Of a DNA stretch of 64,000 nucleotides, positions 43,092-52,532 are shown piece after piece. Below the pieces are notes generated by a model. That model was not told the DNA's origin. It did no database searches and saw nothing but the letters and a program-made list of their open reading frames with translations. Both the position numbers and the translations under genes were made by a program. This DNA comes from Promethearchaeota archaeon (lineage in GTDB: Archaea > Asgardarchaeota > Thorarchaeia > Thorarchaeales > Thorarchaeaceae), in contig WJMJ01000062.1 in assembly GCA_014728035.1 (NCBI GenBank), forward strand, positions 23,558-87,557. Direction: 5' to 3'. Positions within the stretch are counted from its first letter, which is position 1, and the number at the start of each line of letters is the position of its first letter.

Positions 43092-45989
43092 TCACAGATT
43101 TCTTAGTACTATAGCAGGATCAGTCTTTGATGCTTCTCTAGCAGGCCAATATGACCCGAGTATCATCATGAATACCTCCAGCAGGAGAACTCCTGTTAGA
43201 AAACCAACTGGAAATACAATTAATGCTTGAAGAGTTCTTGCGAATGGGCTCATAGTGAAAATGACTACACTCTGTACAAACCCAAATATTGTTCCAAGAA
43301 TTAGACTAAGAGTTAGCGCTGCAAGCACTACTCCAGTAAATTCAGAAAGGACCAATTTCACAATCTGTTGTTTAGACCCACCAACTGCGCGAAGAATTGC
43401 ATAATCGCGTTTTCGTTCTCGTACAATGGAGCCCAAAAATAATGTTAGAGCAAACATACTGAGTAGAAGAGACATTGCAAAGCCAATTGAAAATAATCCC
43501 TGAACAGTACTTAAGAAAAGTGCAGTTCCAAAAGAGGTGCTCTCTAAATCAAAACTGTCTGGAGTAGTTGCAGTAACTCCTGGAAGGTCATTCAAAGCTC
43601 GTAGCACCAAATCTTCATCAGTTACACAGACGAGATCTGCAAGGAATAGTGTTGCAACAGTCATATCCGTTACACTGGATACGAATTCCAGATTTGTTAA
43701 TGCAAATCCCGCAAGACCTGTTTGATAACCAAATCCAGGACCAAGACGTGATGGTGGAATATATTCAGCTGCAGCATATCCAAAAGCTGGAGCACTATAC
43801 ACAAGAGCTACAATCTCAAATGTCACATCCATATCATCACCACGAGTGTTTACTTCCATGGTGATACTATCTCCAACTGTTTTGTTCCATCTTTCTGCAT
43901 GATAACGACTCAAAATGATTCCATTTTCAACAGATGCAAGTTTGGACAATGCAGTGGAATATGTTTCACCTTCAAAACTGGTATCGTCAAAGTCACCAAT
44001 TAGCGAATACTCTATGGCATCCACAGCCGTCAAAGTTATTCGTTCAACACCAAGGGAAGATGAAGTTCTGAGAACAGGAGTAGCTCGATTAACACCAGGA
44101 TATTCTTCAAGAGTGTCATTAAATGCAAAACCTCTGGATGTACAATCGACACGCAAATCTGCACCTATTGCATACGAAATTTCCATATTCAAATCCGCTT
44201 GAAAACTCTCCGCTTGTACAGTAAAAGCGATTGTTGAAGACATAGTAAGAGCTAAAACTACCATGAGTGGGACGATTCTTCCTCTGCGCATACGAAGATT
44301 ACCAGCAGCAACCAGATTCTTCTCACCTAGTATAAACGAGAGTTTTTGAGTCACCCGAGCAAACCCTAGACGGGAAATCCTCGACCCATTATAAGCCATG
44401 AAGAACCATGAAGCTGTTCCAAGACCCAGCTCCAAAAGTAACATGATTGGATCTGCAGGAAAGAAAATAACTGCACCTAGAACCATTGAAAGTAGCACTA
44501 CGGACATGCCAATGGTAAACCCATAAGCTTGCTTCCCCTCACTTAGAGCTTCACTAGACTCGACAAGCCCAGAACCAATCTCAGTTTTAGAAGTGCTACG
44601 GGCAGTATTCAAGATAAATAATAGAGGGGGTAATATACAAAATAGAAAAACATACACAATAGTTTCAGGTCTAACTACAGAAGCGTAGAGAAATGATAGG
44701 TATGCAGACCAATCAAATATCATAAAAGATACTACAGATGGAATCAATGCTGAGAAAGCAATACTTAGCAGAATACCAAAGAACAAACTTATGCTTGCAA
44801 TGACTATTGATTCTGAGAAGAAAATCCAGTATATTTGATTAGAGCTAGCTCCTTTTGCTCGAAGAGCGCTCACCTCTACTTTTCTCGTGGCCATAAATGT
44901 ATCTGCAGCAAATACTGAAAGAAAAAGTGCAAGTATGAAAATTGGAAGATTCAGTAAGGCCAAAGGCATAGTTTCAGTGTATGTGTCAACAATGCTTTGA
45001 AGATACATAACCTCATCTAAACCCTCCACTTCAACATCATATAATTCACTAATCCGATCCTTCAACGTCAAGAGATTATCCGCAATATTGTCAACACCTG
45101 AATTTACCAGTGCTGTTGAAGAAGCTCGAAGAAATGAGCGAGCGGGGAAGAACCCACTACTAGGAAGTGGTGCGGTATTAATTGCGCTAGAAAGTATCAA
45201 AACACTATCCCGAATACCCAAAACTGGTGTATCGAGATTATATTGTTTGTAGTTTGAGCGAAGGATTGAGGGGAACGCAGCTTCAATAATAGAGTCATAC
45301 CCCATTATCTCATAAATACCCACAACTCGAAGTGTTGTCAGACTAACTCGATCAAGAGTTGATATAGGAGCTACTGATGTTGTTCTTCTGGTCAATAGTT
45401 CGATATCAATGGTTGAATTAATTGTAACACTGAATCCATAGACTTCGTAGAAAGACTCAACAAATAACTGTGAAACAACTATCTCTCCCGCTTCGAGGGC
45501 AAACCTGCCTTCGATTTCAAACTCGGACTCGACAATATTCAGAAATTCGTTATTTACGAATATTACTTGACAATCTTTTATTCCGTCTGAATATATTGCT
45601 TTTTCCAGTCCATACGACGTTGTCCCTGGTAAATTAGTTCCATAGACTAAACCTACAGTTGAGTTAACACGATATGCAGAATCAACAAACTCGCTAGTTT
45701 TGGCATACTCTTCTGCATTTCCAATTGCTTGAGTTTCACCTACATCACCAGAAACCATAAGCTGAAAAGAATTGTCATCAAAATACCCATCAACACTAAC
45801 TGTAACTCCAGTATCAGCCCAGATCAATACAGACCCAATAAGAGAAACTCCCAAACTTAGCGTTAATGCAAGACTTAAAGCTCTGAATGGGTAAGAACGC
45901 ATCGCACTTAGAGCATACGAAAATGGATAGAGCCTACTTCCTTTTCGAAACGAAAACCCATTTGTCTTGCCTTTTGCCAAATAGTTCAC
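43092..45989 (-). CDS. FtsX-type ABC permease (double FtsX, paralogue 2)
   Basis: 965 residues with the same tandem FtsX layout as its neighbour: external domain after the first helix, helix groups, EKNLVAAGNLRMRRGRIVPL start of the second unit, external domain, and final three helices ending in PAREASKTDPAIVLRNL. The two share many blocks, for instance GFAFNDTLEEYPGVNRATP versus PFSFNETLLHYPGVIEATP. It overlaps the ATPase stop codon by four bases, so the ATPase and both permeases form one operon. A heterodimer of two tandem permeases would be larger than the usual MacB or LolCE. Confidence 0.92.
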   Translation of the reverse strand: MNYLAKGKTNGFSFRKGSRLYPFSYALSAMRSYPFRALSLALTLSLGVSLIGSVLIWADTGVTVSVDGYFDDNSFQLMVSGDVGETQAIGNAEEYAKTSEFVDSAYRVNSTVGLVYGTNLPGTTSYGLEKAIYSDGIKDCQVIFVNNEFLNIVESEFEIEGRFALEAGEIVVSQLFVESFYEVYGFSVTINSTIDIELLTRRTTSVAPISTLDRVSLTTLRVVGIYEIMGYDSIIEAAFPSILRSNYKQYNLDTPVLGIRDSVLILSSAINTAPLPSSGFFPARSFLRASSTALVNSGVDNIADNLLTLKDRISELYDVEVEGLDEVMYLQSIVDTYTETMPLALLNLPIFILALFLSVFAADTFMATRKVEVSALRAKGASSNQIYWIFFSESIVIASISLFFGILLSIAFSALIPSVVSFMIFDWSAYLSFLYASVVRPETIVYVFLFCILPPLLFILNTARSTSKTEIGSGLVESSEALSEGKQAYGFTIGMSVVLLSMVLGAVIFFPADPIMLLLELGLGTASWFFMAYNGSRISRLGFARVTQKLSFILGEKNLVAAGNLRMRRGRIVPLMVVLALTMSSTIAFTVQAESFQADLNMEISYAIGADLRVDCTSRGFAFNDTLEEYPGVNRATPVLRTSSSLGVERITLTAVDAIEYSLIGDFDDTSFEGETYSTALSKLASVENGIILSRYHAERWNKTVGDSITMEVNTRGDDMDVTFEIVALVYSAPAFGYAAAEYIPPSRLGPGFGYQTGLAGFALTNLEFVSSVTDMTVATLFLADLVCVTDEDLVLRALNDLPGVTATTPDSFDLESTSFGTALFLSTVQGLFSIGFAMSLLLSMFALTLFLGSIVRERKRDYAILRAVGGSKQQIVKLVLSEFTGVVLAALTLSLILGTIFGFVQSVVIFTMSPFARTLQALIVFPVGFLTGVLLLEVFMMILGSYWPAREASKTDPAIVLRNL

Positions 45990-46762
45990 CCCTGAGTTGT
46001 TGCATCTACAGAAGGTTCATCATCCTTAGGAGTAGTTACATCAACACCACTATGTTTGAAGAAAGCAGATACTAACTCTTCAACTAACACACCATCACGG
46101 AGAAGCATGATCTTGTCTGCCATCCTTGCCACTTCGGGGTCATGTGTCACTACAATAACTGCACGACCCTCTTTCTTTGCAAGATCCCTCATTAGCTTGA
46201 TTATTTCGCCACCCGTTTTATGGTCCAAATCACCCGTAGGTTCATCACACAACAAAATTACTGGATCGTTTGCTAATGCACGGGCCAGAGCCACTCGTGA
46301 ACGCATACCTCCAGACAATTCGTGTGGCATGTGATGTGCTCGATGGTCAACTGAAACAGCCTCAAGAAGCTTCATAGATTTGGCAATTCGTTTCTCCTGT
46401 CGAATCTCATCAAGTAGCATTGGAACCATTACGTTTTCTAATGCTGTGAAAATTGGCAAAAGGTGTTGATCTTGAAATAACACACCAATTTTATGGCGGC
46501 GCATTTCAGACATTTCATCATCATTCAGTGTAGTGATATCTACGCCATCAACAAATATTGTTCCGCCAGTAGGTCTATCAAGTCCACCTATTAGATTTAG
46601 CAAAGTAGTTTTCCCTGAACCCGATGCACCCACAATAGCAACAAAGTCACCTTTGCGGACAGTCAGATTTGTGCCTCTAAGCACTTTGATAATTCGAGTT
46701 CCGTCTTGGAATTCACGGAAGACCTCCATGCATTCTACAGCGATGTCGTTGTCTGGTGTCAA
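45986..46762 (-). CDS. ABC transporter ATPase (LolD/MacB type)
   Basis: 258 residues. Walker A GASGSGKTTLLNLIGG (about 42), Q-loop FQDQHLLP, signature ELSGGMRSRVALARAL (about 145), Walker B VILLCDEPTGDLD and switch His in VTHDP are all intact. The X-loop/lid features fit LolD/MacB ATPases. The C-terminal 40 residues are acidic. It overlaps permease 2 by four bases and is the first gene of the operon, so it is the likely motor of both permeases. Confidence 0.95.
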   Translation of the reverse strand: MTPDNDIAVECMEVFREFQDGTRIIKVLRGTNLTVRKGDFVAIVGASGSGKTTLLNLIGGLDRPTGGTIFVDGVDITTLNDDEMSEMRRHKIGVLFQDQHLLPIFTALENVMVPMLLDEIRQEKRIAKSMKLLEAVSVDHRAHHMPHELSGGMRSRVALARALANDPVILLCDEPTGDLDHKTGGEIIKLMRDLAKKEGRAVIVVTHDPEVARMADKIMLLRDGVLVEELVSAFFKHSGVDVTTPKDDEPSVDATTQG

Positions 46763-46869
46763 GTGTGGTCTCTCCAGGGGAGATAGATTTCTATCATTCA
46801 GTTTTTAGCGTTGCGTCTAAAGCAACAAATCCCCAGCAGTATGAATACCTAAAAAAGGGAACTATCTAG

Positions 46870-46881
46870 GTAGATATCTAC
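46870..46881. promoter_or_regulatory. 12-bp palindrome upstream of mobB
   Basis: GTAGATATCTAC is a perfect palindrome 24 bases before the mobB ATG and sits between divergent genes (the ABC ATPase and mobB). It could be an operator, but single short palindromes also occur by chance. Confidence 0.25.
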
Positions 46882-46904
46882 AAGGTTCGTCAAAGGGATA
46901 TAGC

Positions 46905-47390
46905 ATGAAGGTCTTTGCAATTTCAGGATGGTCTCAAACTGGAAAAACCACCCTCGCAAAGAAAATAATCAAGAGCCTTATTGAAAAGGGATTTGAAGTT
47001 GCTAGCTTGAAAAGTACCCATAAGAATCTAGAAGACGATATTGAATCCGACACATACCATCATCAAATAGCAGGTGCAAATCCAACAATCCTAAGAGGGA
47101 AAGATCATTCTATACTAAGATACAAAGGGAAGATAAGTTTAAAGACAATCTCTGAACTAGATGTAGATTTTTTGATTGTTGAAGGATTGAAACAGAGTAA
47201 AATCCCAAAAATTTGGTGCAGTAAAAGTGACGACGATTCATGGATAGAGTTTCCCGAAGTAAGAGCAATAGTCATTAGAAGAGCTACAAGAACTGAAACA
47301 CAGAAGAGAATACCAATTCTAACACCTAATGATACTGAACAACTGGTTTCAATTATTATTCAAAACGCTGAAGATATCCAGAATTTCTGA
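46905..47390 (+). CDS. mobB: MobB-family GTPase (molybdopterin-guanine dinucleotide synthesis)
   Basis: 161 residues. The P-loop is GWSQTGKTTLAKK (residue 8), followed by VASLKSTHKNLEDDIESDTYHH (family ASLKH..H...D.D.D.....AGA) and IVEGLKQSKIPKI. MobB binds GTP and helps MobA attach GMP to molybdopterin. No MobA or other molybdopterin gene is in the window and the neighbours are envelope genes, so the context does not help. Divergent from the ABC operon. Confidence 0.88.
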   Translation: MKVFAISGWSQTGKTTLAKKIIKSLIEKGFEVASLKSTHKNLEDDIESDTYHHQIAGANPTILRGKDHSILRYKGKISLKTISELDVDFLIVEGLKQSKIPKIWCSKSDDDSWIEFPEVRAIVIRRATRTETQKRIPILTPNDTEQLVSIIIQNAEDIQNF

Positions 47391-47450
47391 GTGGAGAGAA
47401 GATATGGCGTAATCCGTAACTTATAACTGTGGAACGGCTCTCGAAAATGT

Positions 47451-49445
47451 ATGACCCGAGACCAGATTTTCCGATATACAGCAATTTTTGCCGTAATGGT
47501 TCTAGTATTTAGTCCGGTTCTTGCTGCAGACGTTCAAATCCAGAACACATCAATATCACTAAATACACAAAGCAATATCCCAAGTTCTACGTTTGACATA
47601 ACTTCCACATGGGATTCATTATTTGGTGGTGTATCGAGTAGTTGGATGCAGAACTTCGTGCAGGAAATGTCTGAAAACTTCCCTCATCGAACATGGTATA
47701 CTTTAGATAAAGCACCATCCCCTAATTTGGAAGGAGCTTGGGGACTGGCAAATACAACACTAAAAGCTGAAACTAATAACGAGCTAAGCTTCAAAATAAT
47801 GACTCCATTTTTGAATCTGGTCGCAATCAAAAACGGTACCGAGTCAAATATAGCTCCAATTATTGTTGCAGGAACGATTGGTAGTCGTTATAGTCCAGCA
47901 GCAAATGCTTATGCTGCTTCCGTAGCTGGGGTTTTACATGTGGCATCGATATTGAAGAATGTCAACCTTACGAATGATGTCTATTTCGTTCTTGTTAATA
48001 CATATCAATCATATCATACCATAGATGATACAAATCCAGGTATGGAAGCCCTGATAGAACTCCTATTAGAGCAAGGTCGACGGCCTGCAGCTTTATTATG
48101 GTTTGACCACATCCTCTTTGAAAGTGATTACTCCAATGGAGAAAAGCTAGCAGTTCAATATGGAATGGGGGACGAGGTTCTAGATGGTAGTAAATACCTT
48201 GCATTTCTCTCCACCCAAATATCGGAACTTTCTGGTAATAATCGTGCAATAATCAAGACAAGTACAAACGATTACTGGGATGAGTCTGGTGCAGCTGAAG
48301 CAGTTACATTTGGAATTCCCTCCATTTTGTTTTCACAATACTATATAGATTACGTATCAGCTTCAGATGATGATGTATACAATTATTCAAACTACACCTA
48401 TGCTATGTTAAGGGAAGCTGCGGGAGTTGCTTCATGTATTATTTCATATCTGGGACACATCAATCAAGGGAATACTCCATTAATTCAAGACAGTGTGTTA
48501 ATTCCTGCAGGAGAGGCGAGAAACATCAAACTATATCTAACAGGCATATCAAGTTTCAATGCAAGTCTTTCGTGGAGTGACAGCACAACAATAGTAGTGA
48601 ATATAAGAAATAGATTCAATGTCGTGGTTCTCACAAATTCAAGCAGTAACAACTTGCTATTCTTGAATTATTCAAATACGTGGACAAGAGAGCATACATT
48701 ACGTATTCGAAATACGGGGACTAATAGTACAACTGTACAATATAATTACACTCATTTCTATGATTTTGATCAAGACGGCCTTACCGACAATATTGAACCA
48801 ATCTATGGTACAGATGCAATAAATAGCGATTCGGACTTTGATTTAGCAGATGACTATTCAGAAGTTATGGTATACGGTTCAGATCCGCTTATTCGCGACA
48901 CCGATTCAGACGGTGCAATTGATGGCATTGAAATCATGCTTGGGTCAGATCCGACTGTGGTAGATACTGACGGTGATACTCTAAGTGATGGATTCGAAAT
49001 TGATGCGGGTTATTCACCATCATCGAATGATACAGACGAGGATAATATTGCTGATAATATTGAGTTAGAGCTAGGGCTCAATCCTCTCTCCAATGATACA
49101 GACCAAGATGGTTTACTTGACTATCAAGAACTTGTTGCGGGAACCGATGGAACTTCACCGGATTCGGATGGTGATGGTCTCTCAGATTTGTTTGAGCTGC
49201 TTAATTACATGAATCCACTCTCACAAGATTCTGATCAAGATGGCTTATCAGATGCATATGAAATTGAACATTGTCTTATGCCAAATAATGCAGACACTGA
49301 TTCAGACTCAATTCCAGACAATATTGATTGGGCACCAAGGGAACATTGGATAAACATTGTACCAGTGGTATCATTTGGTGTGTTCCTACTTGTAATGTGT
49401 ATATGGTTATTGATGAAGAAAAGAACGTACTCTAGGGGTGTGTAG
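47451..49445 (+). CDS. Secreted M28-like domain with TSP3 repeats and C-terminal membrane anchor (copy 1)
   Basis: 664 residues. Signal peptide about 1-25. Residues 40-350 resemble the M28 (aminopeptidase/QC) fold: APIIVAGTIGSRYSPAANAYAASVAG sits where M28 has GHyDS..GANDNASG, and ESGAAEAVTFGIPSILF where M28 has SDHxxFxxxGIPaxxf. The metal His and Asp residues are missing, so it is likely a pseudo-peptidase. Residues 438-630 are thrombospondin type 3 repeats (DSDQDGLSDAYEIE), which bind calcium. A helix near 636-656 and a basic tail anchor the end. The following gene is a paralogue and overlaps by reading frame only. Confidence 0.85.
   Translation: MTRDQIFRYTAIFAVMVLVFSPVLAADVQIQNTSISLNTQSNIPSSTFDITSTWDSLFGGVSSSWMQNFVQEMSENFPHRTWYTLDKAPSPNLEGAWGLANTTLKAETNNELSFKIMTPFLNLVAIKNGTESNIAPIIVAGTIGSRYSPAANAYAASVAGVLHVASILKNVNLTNDVYFVLVNTYQSYHTIDDTNPGMEALIELLLEQGRRPAALLWFDHILFESDYSNGEKLAVQYGMGDEVLDGSKYLAFLSTQISELSGNNRAIIKTSTNDYWDESGAAEAVTFGIPSILFSQYYIDYVSASDDDVYNYSNYTYAMLREAAGVASCIISYLGHINQGNTPLIQDSVLIPAGEARNIKLYLTGISSFNASLSWSDSTTIVVNIRNRFNVVVLTNSSSNNLLFLNYSNTWTREHTLRIRNTGTNSTTVQYNYTHFYDFDQDGLTDNIEPIYGTDAINSDSDFDLADDYSEVMVYGSDPLIRDTDSDGAIDGIEIMLGSDPTVVDTDGDTLSDGFEIDAGYSPSSNDTDEDNIADNIELELGLNPLSNDTDQDGLLDYQELVAGTDGTSPDSDGDGLSDLFELLNYMNPLSQDSDQDGLSDAYEIEHCLMPNNADTDSDSIPDNIDWAPREHWINIVPVVSFGVFLLVMCIWLLMKKRTYSRGV
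48762..49340 (+). repeat. TSP3-type calcium-binding repeats, copy 1
   Basis: About eight units of D-x-D-x-D-G-x-x-D-x-x-E, of the form TDSDGAIDGIEIMLGSDPTVVD, each 20-25 residues. The bases show a repeating GATxxTGATGG pattern. The repeats stiffen the stalk next to the membrane helix in a calcium-dependent way. Confidence 0.8.
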
Positions 49446-49449
49446 GATA

Positions 49450-51510
49450 ATGCAAAAAGAAAGAAGGAAAAACAGACTGGGTCTTCGTGCAAGAAGGTAT
49501 CTAACATTATTACCTATCATATTACTGTTGACGGTACCAATATTCAGTACAACAATAACAAGTGAACAGTACTCAATAGATATAGTAACCGAATCAAAAG
49601 GGACACACGCAGCTTCTGGGCCCCCAACATACACCAACCTATCAGAGTATTGTGAAAATATTTGGAACACTACTTCTGAAGATAGAATTTCGAACTATAC
49701 TAAAACCCTTTCTGAAGATTATCCTGAACGAAGGTGGGATAGTACTAGTTCAACACCAACCACTCCGCTTTCAAATGCAATCATATGGGTGAACACAACA
49801 ATTCAAGCAATTACAGATGGAAACCTTGCTTTCAATAGAGAGGTAGATGAGAGATTCATCTATGCAAAACAAGATGGAATTGGAGCTGACAACGAACCTG
49901 CAATAGTCATATCGGGGATACTAGACTCAGAGGATTACCCTGGTGCAAATAGTGTTGGAATTAGTGTTGCAATGGTCTTGGAAATGATAGACATTCTCAG
50001 TGAATACTCATTATCATTCGACATATACTATGTTCTATCACTTGCGGGACGGTACAATTCACATATAGACTATGGTAGTCGTGATTTCGTTGGATGGGTT
50101 CTTGAAAATGACATTGGAATCTATACCACACTCTCATTTGACAAAATGCTATTCACTAGAACAGGTTTCATAAATCACAATAAAATAGCTATCCGGACCA
50201 TCTCTTCAGCATTATATCACGATAGGTTGCTGATTCCAGATCTATTACTTCAAACATCTAAACAGTTTGGCTCTGACATGTTTCTATTGCAAACAGATAA
50301 CGAGAAAGCTGACAGGTCCACTGCTTCTGAGATGTGGAGAGTTGGATTAGCAGGAATACACTTGGCCCAAGGATATTATCCGGATCCGAACAGTGATTCC
50401 GAAACTGATGTCTGGAATAATGACGATTATAATTATGACAAAGCAGTTGAAGCTATTTCAACAAGTGCGTCAGTTGTAATTCATCTGGGGCTTATGGATG
50501 GAAATCATGCAGCAACATATTACGATAAACAGACCATCGAAATAAGCTCAGGTATTGGTTTCTATTTCACAGTCAGTGGAAAAGAGTTCATCAATGTTTC
50601 TATATCATGGCAGCAGGGAACCGAGTTAAGGGGACGTATTGAGAATCTTGGCTCTAGCACAACTGTATACGAACGTATTGAAAACGATTCACTAATAGTC
50701 ATGAAATACAAAGCGACCAGCTTAGGCTCATACCGCATATTACTGAACAATCTAGGTTCTGTTACTGCAGAAGTTAGTTTGAACATCACCTGCCTTGAAG
50801 ATTTTGATGGGGATTCGCTCCATGGAGGAGAGGAAACTGAAATTGGAACCTCAGTTTATCAACGAGACACTGATTCTGATAACGTCAATGATAATGTGGA
50901 AGTTCAGATGGGAACATCTCCCTTGCTCCAAGATTCTGACCAAGATGGTGCAACCGATAACCAAGAGATAGAATATGGTAGCAATCCGCTTCTGAATGAC
51001 TCTGATGGTGACCAACTTTCAGATGGATTCGAAATAGCGAGAAACATGGATCCTACCGACATAGATACAGACGATGATGAACTTGGGGATTACGATGAGA
51101 TATACCTGTATTTCACGGACCCAACCAGTGAAGATTCTGACTTTGACGGGCTGGAAGATGGTTTTGAGATCAATGCAGGATTGGATCCACTTTCACCAGA
51201 TTCAGACCAGGACTCGTTAGGAGACCTCTTTGAAATTCTCAATCAACTCAACGCAACCAATAAGGATACCGATGGGGATGGTTGGTCAGATGCATATGAA
51301 GTGGAATTTTGCCTGTCACCTACAAATCCAGATACCGATGGAGATGGCATTCCTGATGGATTGGATTGGGATCCTCGTGACCACTGGATAAACGTGATAG
51401 CCCCTATCGCATTATTTGCAATTCTTATCCTTACTGGTATTTTTGGATTTCTAAAACTTAGATTATACAAAAGACTTGATGCGGAAGAAGCAAGAGAAGC
51501 CACTGCTTGA
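49450..51510 (+). CDS. Secreted M28-like domain with TSP3 repeats and C-terminal membrane anchor (copy 2)
   Basis: 686 residues from ATG 49450 (an in-frame GTG at 49438 would overlap the previous stop). Signal peptide helix at about 18-38 after a basic start (RRKNRLGLRARR). The layout copies the upstream gene: an M28-like domain (IVISGILDSEDYPGANSVGISVAM) with most metal ligands lost but the LDS Asp kept, a beta domain, TSP3 repeats (about 451-641) and a membrane helix with a basic tail. A T-rich terminator follows. The tandem gives two related surface proteins, perhaps a heterodimer. Confidence 0.85.
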   Translation: MQKERRKNRLGLRARRYLTLLPIILLLTVPIFSTTITSEQYSIDIVTESKGTHAASGPPTYTNLSEYCENIWNTTSEDRISNYTKTLSEDYPERRWDSTSSTPTTPLSNAIIWVNTTIQAITDGNLAFNREVDERFIYAKQDGIGADNEPAIVISGILDSEDYPGANSVGISVAMVLEMIDILSEYSLSFDIYYVLSLAGRYNSHIDYGSRDFVGWVLENDIGIYTTLSFDKMLFTRTGFINHNKIAIRTISSALYHDRLLIPDLLLQTSKQFGSDMFLLQTDNEKADRSTASEMWRVGLAGIHLAQGYYPDPNSDSETDVWNNDDYNYDKAVEAISTSASVVIHLGLMDGNHAATYYDKQTIEISSGIGFYFTVSGKEFINVSISWQQGTELRGRIENLGSSTTVYERIENDSLIVMKYKATSLGSYRILLNNLGSVTAEVSLNITCLEDFDGDSLHGGEETEIGTSVYQRDTDSDNVNDNVEVQMGTSPLLQDSDQDGATDNQEIEYGSNPLLNDSDGDQLSDGFEIARNMDPTDIDTDDDELGDYDEIYLYFTDPTSEDSDFDGLEDGFEINAGLDPLSPDSDQDSLGDLFEILNQLNATNKDTDGDGWSDAYEVEFCLSPTNPDTDGDGIPDGLDWDPRDHWINVIAPIALFAILILTGIFGFLKLRLYKRLDAEEAREATA
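50800..51370 (+). repeat. TSP3-type calcium-binding repeats, copy 2
   Basis: The same repeat type as in the upstream gene (DFDGDSLHGG, DSDQDGATDNQEIEYGSNP, DTDGDGIPDGLDWDP). About eight units. Confidence 0.8.
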
Positions 51511-51537
51511 ACGGTGGCAATTTTCCTTTTTTAGGTA

Positions 51538-51609
51538 GAGCGGCTCAGATACCCCTAAAGGCCGTTCATTTGTTCCAATCACTTAAAGGTAGTTCATCAT
51601 CACCGCGAG
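51538..51609 (-). ncRNA. C/D box sRNA candidate (minus strand)
   Basis: On the minus strand: stem GCGG, TG, C box ATGATGA (51594-51600), 45 bases, D box CTGA (51545-51548), G, stem CCGC. Inside is GTGA at about D' after an 11-base guide and ATGAACG as a weak C'. The D' side contains CCTTTAAGT, complementary to ACTTAAAGG, part of the archaeal 16S sequence near E. coli 909-917 as I recall. It lies in a 185-base intergenic gap. The stem is only 4 bp and the inner boxes are poor, so confidence is modest. Confidence 0.35.
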
Positions 51610-51695
51610 TAATATTCTAGTACAAAGCTACTTTAGATTTCCCAAATATACGGTCTATCACAATACTAATTTCTTTGAATTTCAGTGTTAGTCTG

Positions 51696-52526
51696 ATGAG
51701 GTCAATTTCGGTAACTGATTTCTCGTTAAAGGACACATTAGAATGTGGGCAGACATTCTGTTGGATAAATGAAGGAGAAGGGTATGTCAATGCAGACATA
51801 GGACAAGTAGTCTATGTGGAGCAGAAAGGGAATCAATTAGTCTATGAATCTTCGTCATCAAAAGTGGATATTGAAGAGATTCTAGGGCTTAAAGATCCTA
51901 TCGATTCCATCAAACAAGAGGTCAATAAGGATGGCCTGATGAAGCAGAGTATAGATTACATGCCAGGTCTTAGAGTAGTGCGAGACCCTTTCTTTCCCTG
52001 TCTTATTTCATTTCTTTGCTCAATCAGAAAGAACATTCCCACAATACGTCAACTTGTACAATCAATTCGAGCAAAATATGGTACGAAGACTACATTTCGA
52101 AACAAGCAATACTACAGTATGCCTACACCCAGTCAACTGGACGGAATTTCCGCAAAAGAACTTAGGACTCTTGGTCTTGGATGGCGTGCCAAATTCATAG
52201 AGGAAAGTACCAAGTTGGTAGCAAGGGGCTCGATAGAACCAAAGTGTTTACAGAAATTGGAATATGAACAAGCTCACGAACAACTGAAAACCCTTCATGG
52301 TGTTGGAGATAAAGTAGCTGATTGTGTCAGTCTTTTTTCTTTGGGTTTTCTAGAAGCTTTCCCTATTGATGTCTGGATAGAAAGGATAATCCAAGAACAC
52401 TATGATATTTTTACTTCAACTGGAAAATCGTACAAGAAGAAATCACAAGCTGCAAGAGCATACTTTGGAAGATATGCAGGTTATGCACAACAATATCTCT
52501 TTCATTTTATGAGAACAAGATGTTAG
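51696..52526 (+). CDS. 8-oxoguanine DNA glycosylase (OGG1 type)
   Basis: 276 residues from ATG 51696. The OGG N-terminal domain (LECGQTFCWI) and the HhH-GPD fold are present. The helix-hairpin-helix LHGVGDKVADCVSLFSLG has the catalytic Lys at about 206 and the activating Asp is in FPIDVWIERI (about 225). It removes 8-oxoguanine from DNA and cuts the strand by lyase activity. The upstream TTG at 51675 is less likely as start. Convergent with priL, six bases apart. Confidence 0.93.
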   Translation: MRSISVTDFSLKDTLECGQTFCWINEGEGYVNADIGQVVYVEQKGNQLVYESSSSKVDIEEILGLKDPIDSIKQEVNKDGLMKQSIDYMPGLRVVRDPFFPCLISFLCSIRKNIPTIRQLVQSIRAKYGTKTTFRNKQYYSMPTPSQLDGISAKELRTLGLGWRAKFIEESTKLVARGSIEPKCLQKLEYEQAHEQLKTLHGVGDKVADCVSLFSLGFLEAFPIDVWIERIIQEHYDIFTSTGKSYKKKSQAARAYFGRYAGYAQQYLFHFMRTRC

Positions 52527-52532
52527 ATGAGC

